Assembly: GCA_017542145.1 (NCBI GenBank)
Contig: JAFXXQ010000006.1
Coordinates: 1 to 64,000, forward strand
Direction of reading: 5' to 3'
DNA: 64,000 bases
Origin: Bacteroidaceae bacterium
GTDB lineage: Bacteria > Bacteroidota > Bacteroidia > Bacteroidales > Bacteroidaceae
This document shows, in pieces, positions 56,280-63,464 of the stretch (the first letter of the stretch is position 1; each line of letters begins with the position of its first letter). Below the pieces are notes generated by a model, which was not told the DNA's origin, did not search any database, and was given only the letters and a program-made list of their open reading frames with translations. A program made the translations under genes and the position numbers.

Positions 56280-57101
56280 TTATTCTAATTCAATGGGGTT
56301 GTATGGAATCTCAATAGGGCCGAAAAACAGCAACTCTGTACCTGGATCTTTCGTGGTTTCCAAATAACCTTTGTAGTCATTGTGAATCCGTTTTATGATG
56401 TTCTCGATGTCCGTACGTTTCTTCTTCTGGATACTCCAGTCATATCTGCAAATAGGCTCTTTTATCTTCAATGCCACGGCATCGATGCATGTAAACAAGT
56501 AATGATTGCGCGAATCACCTACTTCCATGATTAACCCGGGCAAGCCATAGAACTTCCACGGCCCTTCGGGGATAGGTATGTCCAACGTGAACCACGCTGT
56601 GTAATCGCGCCCCATATAGGAAGTTGTCGCTTTGTGGCATTCATAACCGTTGATGGTCCGGCTCTCGTTGCAGAGCACCCATTGCTGGGATGGAATGGAT
56701 TCCTCATACGCCCAATGATAACTCACCCCACAACCTGCAATCATCACTTCAGCTATCTTCCTCTGATAGTCCTTATAGATAAAAGTGGCTCCCAATCCTT
56801 CCGAAGCAACAAGAGACCAGCCATCTGTCTTGGCGTTTTCCGGAAGTTCTCTTCGCTCGCCATTATGAAAGAAGGAGTACTTCTTCCCTACTTTCAATGT
56901 GAGTTTTTGAATCAAGGGGTCATCCATGTGGGCTGTGTCCACAATACAACGTAGCAAATAAATGAAACGATAGTCGGCGCTGTCAATCACTTCGGTCGGT
57001 TTATGCAGCTCTGCGTCAATTGCGATTCCTCCTGGAATTTGTGCTACGCACAGAAGGGAAAAGAAGCATTGCAGGAATAAGGAAAACACTTTTCGTTTCA
57101 T
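56280..57101 (-). CDS. GLPGLI family protein, paralogue 6 (first in operon, canonical motif)
   Basis: 273 residues; signal peptide (LFLQCFFSLLCVAQ) distinct from the others. It is the only copy with the canonical GLPGLI (GPWKFYGLPGLIMEVGD); it has GYECHKATTSYMGRDYTAWFT and C-terminal PYNPIELE. It carries three extra Cys and is AT-richer than the rest of the window. As the promoter-proximal gene with the family-typical motif, it may be the ancestral copy. Confidence 0.88.
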   Translation of the reverse strand: MKRKVFSLFLQCFFSLLCVAQIPGGIAIDAELHKPTEVIDSADYRFIYLLRCIVDTAHMDDPLIQKLTLKVGKKYSFFHNGERRELPENAKTDGWSLVASEGLGATFIYKDYQRKIAEVMIAGCGVSYHWAYEESIPSQQWVLCNESRTINGYECHKATTSYMGRDYTAWFTLDIPIPEGPWKFYGLPGLIMEVGDSRNHYLFTCIDAVALKIKEPICRYDWSIQKKKRTDIENIIKRIHNDYKGYLETTKDPGTELLFFGPIEIPYNPIELE

Positions 57102-57154
57102 TTTTGTACGGGTTTTTCTGAATGACTAATCCGAGGTGAGGTCTTTCCTCATTG

Positions 57155-57186
57155 CAAAGGTAGCGCGAGAGCTTAAATCTATCAAA
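57155..57186 (-). promoter_or_regulatory. promoter of the GLPGLI operon
   Basis: Read leftwards: TTTG (57186-57183), 20 bp, TACCTTTG (57162-57155), an exact consensus match. It lies 54 bp before the first GLPGLI start codon. A short dyad, GAGGTGAGGTCTTTCCTC, lies in the leader. Confidence 0.88.
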
Positions 57187-57267
57187 AAAACCGCGCTGCA
57201 AAAACGCTGCAATTTGCAAAGCGTTGAATTGCAGTGTTTCTATAGCGAATAAAAAGATTAGGATGGG

Positions 57268-58593
57268 CTACCCTTTCCCGAAGAATACGTTGTAGAGTTC
57301 CTCAGGCATTTTGGCCTTGAGGCGGGTTTTGCGTCCGCGCAGGGTGGAATCGGTGACGTAGAGGCACTTGGCCATTACGGACGTGGGAAGACGGAGGGTA
57401 GAGAAAAGGCAGTAGAGCACTTCGTCGTTATTGACCTTTGTGGATGAACTCTTGATGTCGTGCGCGATGTCGCTGAAGGCGGTACGGATATCTTTGGCGA
57501 TGGCGGCACCCTGCTCGGCAGTGAGCATGAAGGCATCGTCGTCCATAGCCGCTTGCAGGTACTTTGCTGACGGCATAGCCCAGAATTGCCCAGCACACGC
57601 CGCGATGCGCCGACGGTAGGCATCGGTCCAAGAAGCGTCCTCCGAAGCCTCCCCCGTCCCCTCCTGAAGGAGGGGTGACTGATTACTTCCGCTCACGCCC
57701 CCCTTCCCTTCAGGGGAGGGCTGGGGAGAGGCTTCGACCTGTGAGGCCATCATTTCCTCCTTCAGCCGGCGGAAGTAGGCGATGCGGCGGCGGTCACGCA
57801 GGCGGAAGATGACGAGCAGCACAAGAGCGATGATCAGCACAGGCACCGCTATCCAGATGGCACGACGCAGGATAATCTGTTCGGCCGTCTGTCGCTTTAG
57901 AGGCACGTATGTGGAAGGTATCCCGAAGGGCGACATCGGGTCGGCAGAACTATTGAATTGCTCAACAGAGATAAAGAGGCTCGGCTCGTCGAAGGCGCAG
58001 TAGCCGTAGTGGAGCGTGCCGATGGTGTCGCCGCGATGGAGCCGCGTTCCTTGTGGCAAGCCCCGTTCACGCATAAAGCCGGTGAAGCGCACCTCGCGGC
58101 TGTCGATGCTCAGCGCGACATAGCCGGAGATATACTTGGGGTCGATTTCGCCCGAGGCAACATAAGAATCAAGTTCGTGAAGGGCTTCGTCGAAGGTCAT
58201 ATCTCCCCTGAACGGAGTGCCCGCTGCCCGCACGATGGGCCGCGACCAGGGATAGTGATAGAAGAGCCCCATAATCATTACAGTAGCATCCTCGGGGCAG
58301 AGGACGGGCGTGCCCTCGGGTGCCGTGAGGAACAGGCCGTAGGGATTCTTCCACTTCCCGATTTTCTCGTTAGGCCGTCTGAGGATGCCCTCGCCCGCCT
58401 GATACCCTGCCAACGGCCAGAGCCACACGCTGTCCGTCCACGCCGTCTCTATCCGCGCCTTCGGGGAAGCCTCGGGCACAGGCTGCTTCATCTGACGCTC
58501 CTTTGCCCTTTCGGCAGGCGCGGGGGGCAGTCCGCAGGAAGAGAATCCCAGCAGCAGGGCAAGGATGAGGACGTATCGGCGCACACTTCTCAC
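57268..58593 (-). CDS. lipoprotein-anchored regulator: degenerate LytM domain, membrane helix, HTH-like C-terminus
   Basis: A 441-residue protein with a GTG start. Signal peptide with lipobox (GFSSC, Cys20). Residues about 85-222 resemble a LytM/M23 fold (YGLFLTAPEGTPVLCP; RGDTIGTLHYG; then ADPMSPFG). The HLH zinc motif is replaced by SLF in EPSLFISVEQ, so it is probably a non-catalytic sensor. A membrane helix spans 246-264. The cytoplasmic tail (388-430, LFSTLRLPTSVMAKCLYVTDSTLRGRKTRL) resembles LuxR/sigma-type HTH ends of Bacteroidetes membrane regulators. Residues 286-320 (PQPSPEGKGG) are an in-frame repeat insertion. It is the likely regulator of the adjacent GLPGLI operon (inference). 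Confidence 0.7.
   Translation of the reverse strand: MRSVRRYVLILALLLGFSSCGLPPAPAERAKERQMKQPVPEASPKARIETAWTDSVWLWPLAGYQAGEGILRRPNEKIGKWKNPYGLFLTAPEGTPVLCPEDATVMIMGLFYHYPWSRPIVRAAGTPFRGDMTFDEALHELDSYVASGEIDPKYISGYVALSIDSREVRFTGFMRERGLPQGTRLHRGDTIGTLHYGYCAFDEPSLFISVEQFNSSADPMSPFGIPSTYVPLKRQTAEQIILRRAIWIAVPVLIIALVLLVIFRLRDRRRIAYFRRLKEEMMASQVEASPQPSPEGKGGVSGSNQSPLLQEGTGEASEDASWTDAYRRRIAACAGQFWAMPSAKYLQAAMDDDAFMLTAEQGAAIAKDIRTAFSDIAHDIKSSSTKVNNDEVLYCLFSTLRLPTSVMAKCLYVTDSTLRGRKTRLKAKMPEELYNVFFGKG
57640..57725. repeat. CCCTCC palindromic repeat inside the regulator gene
   Basis: CCCCTCCTGAAGGAGGGG (57658-57675) and CCCTTCCCTTCAGGGGAGGG (57703-57722) are adjacent hairpins translated in frame as SPEGKGG and SPLLQEGTG. 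The same repeat type is found at 23315-23517. Confidence 0.75.
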
Positions 58594-58615
58594 AGTTCGC
58601 GGTGGATTTTTGCCG

Positions 58616-58647
58616 CAAAGATACTACACAGCGTGCACAAATGCAAA
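58616..58647 (-). promoter_or_regulatory. promoter of the LytM-HTH regulator gene
   Basis: Read leftwards: TTTG (58647-58644), 20 bp, TATCTTTG (58623-58616). The whole block 58580-58660 is almost identical to that upstream of the TPR gene at 62020-62095. The leader is only about 15 nt. Confidence 0.88.
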
Positions 58648-58689
58648 TATTTTTGGAATCTCCCCTGCTCAGGCAAATTTGTGTTTTTA

Positions 58690-61086
58690 TTATGTACCAC
58701 TTTTGATGACATCTGCAGGACGCTCTTTGGCTGTCCTTATAACACGGAAGCCGATGGTCGTGCCTACAATCAGAAGCAGGCCAACAAATATAAGGAAGTA
58801 TAGACTTGGAGTTATGGTGGTACGGTTTACGTATTTTTCTAACCAATTGTGCATGGCTATAAAACCGATAATAAATGCAACGACAGCACTAACGACATAA
58901 ATCTGACCATATTCTTTAGCAAACATTTTAAGGATATCTTTCACTTTTGCACCATAGACCTTGCGGACGGCAATCTCCCTGCGTCTCTGGCGGCAGGCAA
59001 GGGTAACGATGTTATAGACGCTGAACACGGCTATGAGGATGCTGGCCAGCGTGATGGCACTCAGCAGACGCGACAGGTTGCGCTCGGACGCCAGCATCTC
59101 GGCCAGCAGGTCCTCGCCGAACTCCAGTTCCCAAACCATCTCGGGATGGCGCTTCATCATGGCGTCGATTTGACCTCGGACGTCGTCCCTCTGCGTTCCG
59201 GCAAAGGAGAAGGCTATGGCGTTGGTGACGGCGGAACGGATGTAATCGGGGCGGGGCGTCAACACATAGTGGTTGTTGCCGTCGAAGTTGGCATTCTCCC
59301 ACCGTATGTCCTTGATGACGCTGGCAATGGTGACCGTGTGCTCGCCGTCGTTCAACTGTATTCTCATAGTCTGCCCTACCGCTTGCTTCAGTCCGAGCAG
59401 GTCGCGAACGCTTTCGGTAATGACTATCTGGCCGGGGGTCCAGTTTTCCCTGTCGGGCAGTTGCCCCTCCAGCGTCGTGAACCCACATACGCTACTGCTG
59501 GGGTCAGGCACCCAGCCCCATACGCAGTCCGTCCATTCGTCGGCCTCCGTGCGCCGGATTTTCTGCGGAAGGTTTGCCTGGTAGCCCTGAAGGAAGAACT
59601 CGCCTTCGGTCTGCACGTCCTCGATGCCGGGAATGGCCTTCAGCTCACGGGCCAAGTCTGCGTCGCGGATGGCAGCCGTCAGCTGATAGTAATAGTCCAT
59701 CTTCACGCTCTGTGGGTCCAGCCCCCTCACCGTGAGCAGCGCCGTGTTCTTATAGGCAACGCCCCAGTCGGTCTGCCTGAGATAGCGAAGCTGTTTCAGG
59801 TTGACTGCCGTACAGAAGATGAGGAAGATGCCGATGCAAATCAGTACGCCCGAGTTGACGGCATTGTACTTCCGGTTGGAGGTGTAGGTGCCCTTGGCAG
59901 TGAGGGTCAGCGCCTTCCGCCTCATGATGGAGACAGCGATTACGCTGAAGAAGAACGACACGGCCAGCACGGCAAGCAGCACCCAGACGGCGTTTGAAAG
60001 AATATAACTTTTCGGATTGATGTTTGCATAGAGCGCAAACCTTTCGTAAACAGCCAGTACGCCCAGGAATCCTCCACCCGCCGCTATCAGGAGCAGGACG
60101 AACAGCTCCAGGGAGAACATAGACGTCAGGTCTCTCCCCTTGGCTCCACACATCTTTCTCAGCGTCATCTCCTGTCGGCGGTAGCGGATGCGGTTCAAGT
60201 AGAAGGAGAGCAGGTTGGCCAGCGCGCTGATGACGAGCATCAGACTTACGAGGAAGAAGGTCTGGATATGGTCGTAGCTGAGGGGAGAATTGCTGCCCGA
60301 CCCAAGCCGGTGGGCTTTCGAAAGCGGCACAGGTGTCATGGACATGTCATCCTCGATGCCCTCCTCCGAATAGTGGGCGGCCTTGTAGGCGAAGGAGTCG
60401 AACACATCCTTCCCCGGCACCAGCTTGAAGACGTAATTGCCCGCCATGTTCATCTGCGGACGCTGCTGGATGGTTATCATATCCGCAGCAAGCACAGAGT
60501 GTTTCGGCATGTCTGCAAAGATAGCCACGACGGTACGTTCGAAATTACTCCGCGTACTGAAGAACGAGACCTTTTGCCCTATGGGGTCCGTCTGGCCGAA
60601 CCACTCGCGTGCCGACGACTCAGACAGTGCAATGGCATCCCTGTCTGCCTGCGACAGGAAGGAGGGGCTGCCCTGAACCAGCCGGAGTGAGAAGATGCCC
60701 TGAAAACAGGTGTCCGTCTGCAGGTAGCGGGCATTCTTCTTCACCCCGTTTATGAGCACGGTGGCGTCCGCGATGCCAGCAAGTGTGCTTGACTCCACCT
60801 CGGGCATGGACTCGCTCTCTTGTACAAATCCACCCAATGTGGCCAAAGGGGAAATGCCTATCTTAGTACCCAGCATTTCATACAGCACCTGCATATCGTT
60901 CGGGCGCATCATATACAGGTTTTTCGCGTCGGCGTGGAACGTGTCGTACGTGTTTTCGTACCGCATCCACAGCGTCGAGAACACCACGAATACGAAGCTT
61001 ACGGAAAGGCTGATGACGAAAAAGATGCTTTGTGAACGGAACTTCTGCATGTTCCGAAAAGCTAAGGACAGATAATGTTTTATCAT
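58690..61086 (-). CDS. FtsX/MacB-type permease
   Basis: A 798-residue integral membrane protein from the ATG at 61086 (MIKHYLSLAFRNM, the usual start of this family). It has one N-terminal helix (about 20-42), a MacB-like periplasmic domain (about 45-270), three helices (about 275-400), a second helix and periplasmic domain (about 430-660) and a C-terminal FtsX domain with three helices (REIAVRKVYGAKVKDILKMF, about 700-720). No ABC ATPase gene is adjacent, so it needs one encoded elsewhere. It follows the TPR lipoprotein gene by 10 bp. Confidence 0.87.
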   Translation of the reverse strand: MIKHYLSLAFRNMQKFRSQSIFFVISLSVSFVFVVFSTLWMRYENTYDTFHADAKNLYMMRPNDMQVLYEMLGTKIGISPLATLGGFVQESESMPEVESSTLAGIADATVLINGVKKNARYLQTDTCFQGIFSLRLVQGSPSFLSQADRDAIALSESSAREWFGQTDPIGQKVSFFSTRSNFERTVVAIFADMPKHSVLAADMITIQQRPQMNMAGNYVFKLVPGKDVFDSFAYKAAHYSEEGIEDDMSMTPVPLSKAHRLGSGSNSPLSYDHIQTFFLVSLMLVISALANLLSFYLNRIRYRRQEMTLRKMCGAKGRDLTSMFSLELFVLLLIAAGGGFLGVLAVYERFALYANINPKSYILSNAVWVLLAVLAVSFFFSVIAVSIMRRKALTLTAKGTYTSNRKYNAVNSGVLICIGIFLIFCTAVNLKQLRYLRQTDWGVAYKNTALLTVRGLDPQSVKMDYYYQLTAAIRDADLARELKAIPGIEDVQTEGEFFLQGYQANLPQKIRRTEADEWTDCVWGWVPDPSSSVCGFTTLEGQLPDRENWTPGQIVITESVRDLLGLKQAVGQTMRIQLNDGEHTVTIASVIKDIRWENANFDGNNHYVLTPRPDYIRSAVTNAIAFSFAGTQRDDVRGQIDAMMKRHPEMVWELEFGEDLLAEMLASERNLSRLLSAITLASILIAVFSVYNIVTLACRQRRREIAVRKVYGAKVKDILKMFAKEYGQIYVVSAVVAFIIGFIAMHNWLEKYVNRTTITPSLYFLIFVGLLLIVGTTIGFRVIRTAKERPADVIKSGT

Positions 61087-61096
61087 ATTTGAACGT

Positions 61097-62032
61097 TTAA
61101 ATAATTGAATTTGCCATTTGCGTCCACGCGGCACCGAAGTAGGCGGGGTTGTTCACCTGCCTGACAAAGCTGCGCAGGAGGCGGAGGGCTTCTGCGTAGT
61201 CGCCGTCGCGGTAATGGCTGATTTTCGACCGTTCAAACAAAACCCTTTTCCTAATTGCTGTGGCGGCATGGGAATTTTCATTTGCCCCGCGAAACAGGCT
61301 GTCGGCCTTATCATATTCCTCTTCATATAAGTAGCAGCGACCTAAAAAGAAATCGCTCCAGGCTATCTCGGCACTATCGCCAATGCTGACGGCGGACTCA
61401 CGGCAGCGTCGGAAGGCGAGGATGGCTTCATCGTTCATGTTACGGTCAAGATAACACTTGCCGATGTTCTGCTCGCATAGAGAATAGTAGCGGTTAGCCG
61501 CGGTAGGGAATATCCTCTGGGCTTTCAAATAGGCAGCAAAGGCGTCTTCTGTCTGGTGCATATCGGTATAGACGCAGCCCAGTGTGTACCAAGCCATGGC
61601 GGCATGGTAGTCAGGGCGGCGGGGTGTGCCGTAGTAGCATGTGGCAACGAGGGCGAGGCTGTCGGAACAGAGGGTATCGAGACATTTGTAGTCAATCTGA
61701 GTCCGCAGCCAGGCGTAATCGGCAGCCTCCCCCTTGCGGGGGAAATTAGGAATTAGGCATGAGGAATTAGGAATTACGGGCTGCGCATGGCTTTCGTCCG
61801 CAGGGTTTTCGTCTGCAGGGTTAATCCCTAATTCCTCATTCCTAATTCCTAATTGCCAGGGCGATGTCGCCCTGGCGAGGCTGTCGAGCACGGCGCGGGC
61901 GGCATGGGGGTCGGTCTCCATAAGTTCCTCGGCATGCTGCAGGCTGTCGCTGATACCCGAATGGCGACACGATGTCATACAGCCTGCCAGCAGCAGGGCA
62001 AGGATGGGGATGTATCGGCGCAATCTTCTCAC
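61097..62032 (-). CDS. TPR lipoprotein, short form, with in-frame repeat insertion
   Basis: A 311-residue lipoprotein from the GTG at 62032. I chose it because the promoter at 62055-62086 would start transcription near 62048, and because MRRLRRYIPILALLLAGC parallels the start of the LytM-HTH regulator. TPR-like helices lie from about residue 115 to the end. Related Bacteroidetes regulators continue into a membrane helix and HTH; here the protein stops after the TPR part, so it is probably truncated. A roughly 40-residue segment (about 65-105) is encoded by a palindromic repeat. Confidence 0.72.
   Translation of the reverse strand: MRRLRRYIPILALLLAGCMTSCRHSGISDSLQHAEELMETDPHAARAVLDSLARATSPWQLGIRNEELGINPADENPADESHAQPVIPNSSCLIPNFPRKGEAADYAWLRTQIDYKCLDTLCSDSLALVATCYYGTPRRPDYHAAMAWYTLGCVYTDMHQTEDAFAAYLKAQRIFPTAANRYYSLCEQNIGKCYLDRNMNDEAILAFRRCRESAVSIGDSAEIAWSDFFLGRCYLYEEEYDKADSLFRGANENSHAATAIRKRVLFERSKISHYRDGDYAEALRLLRSFVRQVNNPAYFGAAWTQMANSII
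61744..61854. repeat. in-frame AATTCCT palindrome inside the TPR gene
   Basis: Arms 61744-61776 and 61822-61854 (33 bp each) pair at 31 positions around a 45-bp loop. The translated peptide has LGIRN, LGIN, AQPVIP and SSCLIPNF, matching the insertion at 30007-30091 in sequence, orientation and frame. Confidence 0.85.
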
Positions 62033-62054
62033 AGCTCGAGGTGGATTTTTGCCG

Positions 62055-62086
62055 CAAAGATACGATACAGCGTGCACAAATGCAAA
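62055..62086 (-). promoter_or_regulatory. promoter of the TPR lipoprotein gene
   Basis: Read leftwards: TTTG (62086-62083), 20 bp, TATCTTTG (62062-62055). It has the same spacing and nearly the same flanks as the promoter at 58616-58647, pointing to duplication of a promoter plus signal-peptide cassette. Confidence 0.87.
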
Positions 62087-62141
62087 TATTTTAAATTATA
62101 TATAATATGGTTTAACGTTTAATGTTTAACGAGTAAGAGTT

Positions 62142-62224
62142 ATTCACGGACATTCGCGGACATTTACGTTAAAATAAAATTTCTGTCTGCGACGCTACGC
62201 GAATGTCCGTAAAAAATCCGTGAA
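62142..62224. repeat. CGGACATT inverted repeat
   Basis: TTCACGGA (62143-62150) pairs with TCCGTGAA (62217-62224). GCGGACATT and GAATGTCCG form an inner pair. It directly precedes a hairpin element. Confidence 0.65.
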
Positions 62225-62230
62225 CGGACG

Positions 62231-62293
62231 GAACAGCGAGAGCCAACAAACTTGTTTGATTGGCCGAGTCGCGACGGACGAAGACTTTGTCAA
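62231..62293 (+). repeat. hairpin element copy in the repeat island
   Basis: ACAGCGAG, stem GCCAA-CAAAC-TT-GTTTG-A-TTGGC, CGAGTCGCGAC, then AAGAC-TTT-GTC. It has the same architecture as the copies at 46663-46851 and 55319-55387. Confidence 0.85.
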
Positions 62294-62405
62294 ATCAGGT
62301 GTCAGCCGTCAGGATATATTGTTTTGTTGTTCAGTTGAATATGGATTTTTGTCCCAAAATTCCGCTCACGGCGTATTCTGTAAACACGCCAACGTAGTGC
62401 GTTGT

Positions 62406-62468
62406 GTCGTCAACGTTAAACACTACGTCGTCAACATTAAACACTACGCCGCCAGCCTTTAACGCTAT
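62406..62468. repeat. 21-bp tandem repeat, 3 copies
   Basis: Units at 62406, 62427 and 62448. The first two (GTCGTCAACGTTAAACACTA type) differ at one base; the third is more diverged. Confidence 0.8.
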
Positions 62469-62483
62469 GGCAACAGCCCCTTT

Positions 62484-62567
62484 GCAGGAATAAGCTTCCG
62501 TCATGCAGGAAAGGCCTTCCGTCATGTAGGAAAGGCCTAATCACACGCAGGAAGGCCTTTTTAACGC
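62484..62567. repeat. 21-bp tandem repeat, 4 copies
   Basis: Units at 62484, 62505, 62526 and 62547, of the type GCAGGAAAGGCCTTCCGTCA plus T. The inner AAGGCCTT is palindromic. The sequence is unrelated to the adjacent 21-bp arrays. Confidence 0.8.
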
Positions 62568-62602
62568 AAGCCCGCAACATCTTTTTTTCTATTGTTTGAG
62601 TA

Positions 62603-62674
62603 TTTTTATAAACAGCGCCCCTGTTTATATAAACACGGCCCCTGTTTATATAAACGCGGGCCGTGTTTATAAAC
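62603..62674. repeat. 21-bp tandem repeat, 3.4 copies
   Basis: Units at 62603, 62624 and 62645, of the type TTTATATAAACACGGCCCCT plus G, then a partial unit. It is a third unrelated sequence with the same period. Confidence 0.8.
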
Positions 62675-62799
62675 CGCCTCCTACGTTGGCAAAAAAGAAG
62701 CATTCTTCCCTCAACCCTCATCCTTCTTGCATCATACATCTTCCTTTCTTTTTTGAGGGTAGTGGCTTATTTTCATTTCAATATTTATATGATATTTTA
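62675..62799. other. no gene or repeat recognised
   Basis: AT-rich sequence between repeat blocks; only short unsupported frames. Confidence 0.5.
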
Positions 62800-63123
62800 C
62801 TACACCACTACACCATTTTGTCTTACCCGTACATTCATAGCGATTTATGTGGTGTAGTAAGCTAAAATCCCTACACCGTTCTACACCGTTCTACACCAAA
62901 ATCCCTCACTATTCCCTCACCATTAGCTCATCATTCGCTCTGCCCACAGGCTGCGGTTGGCAAATCCGCCTGAACGAGTGAACGAGTATCGAGTATTGAG
63001 ATTTCTTATAAAAAAACAGGAAAAATGGTGTAGAACGGTGTAGAACGGTGTAGAGATTTTGGTTTCTACACCACTTATATGATTTATTTTCTGCGTATAA
63101 GCACGATTGGTGTAGTGGTGTAG
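62800..63123. repeat. concentric long inverted repeat of GTGTAG units
   Basis: Three pairs share one centre near 62962: outer 62800-62815 with 63108-63123 (16 bp, perfect); middle 62849-62857 with 63066-63074; inner 62871-62897 with 63027-63053 (27 bp, perfect, built of the 10-mer CTACACCGTT). Sequence between pairs is only loosely complementary. Confidence 0.88.
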
Positions 63124-63227
63124 TAGTTTTTTTCTGTTAGTATGGATTGGCAATCCGTTCGCTTTGATAGAGGGATTTGACTTCGCCTTCGTCCGTCGGT
63201 TGCAAATCAGCCTAAACGGACAGGCTT
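63124..63227. repeat. divergent repeat fragments
   Basis: CGGTTGCAAATCAGCCTAAACG resembles CGGTTGGCAAATCCGCCTGAAC at 62954-62975. The stretch 63176-63201, read leftwards, resembles the right flank of the hairpin element at 62270-62296 (ACGGACGAAG, then GTCAAATC). No gene. Confidence 0.5.
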
Positions 63228-63380
63228 CGTTTAACGTTTAATGTTTAACGTTTAACGACCATGATAACTTCGTTAATTGACAATTGACAATGGACAATGG
63301 ATAATTATCAATTTTCAATTATCAATTGCGCCGAAGGCGCCAGACGTGTTCGTTAAACATTAAACGTTAAACGTTAAACC
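63228..63380. repeat. concentric inverted repeat of TTTAACG units
   Basis: TTTAACG-type units at 63228-63257 are mirrored by CGTTAAA units at 63351-63380. Inside, ATTGACAATGGACAATG and AATTTTCAATTATCAATTG flank the perfect GATAATTATC at 63300-63309. All share a centre near 63304. GCGCCGAAGGCGC (63328-63340) lies in the right arm. Confidence 0.8.
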
Positions 63381-63405
63381 ATTATCATCAGATGTTGACC
63401 TATGG

Positions 63406-63464
63406 TCTTCATCTGGCGCGACTCGGCAAAGTCCAAGTGAACTTGGCTTTGCGCTCGCTGCTTC
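63406..63464 (-). repeat. hairpin element copy abutting the GH3 stop codon
   Basis: Read leftwards: AGCAGCGAG, stem GCAAAG-CCAAGT-TC-ACTTGG-A-CTTTGC, CGAGTCGCG, then AAGACC-ATA-GGTC. The stem sequence differs fully from the other copies, but the pairing and bulged A are kept. It begins at the stop codon of the GH3 gene. Confidence 0.82.

Noticed and set aside
58849..59997. 382-codon plus-strand frame
   Set aside because: Antisense to the permease gene; no family features.
62437..62865. Several frames of 60-100 codons in the repeat island
   Set aside because: They are translations of the 21-bp arrays and simple repeats; no start context or conserved motif.
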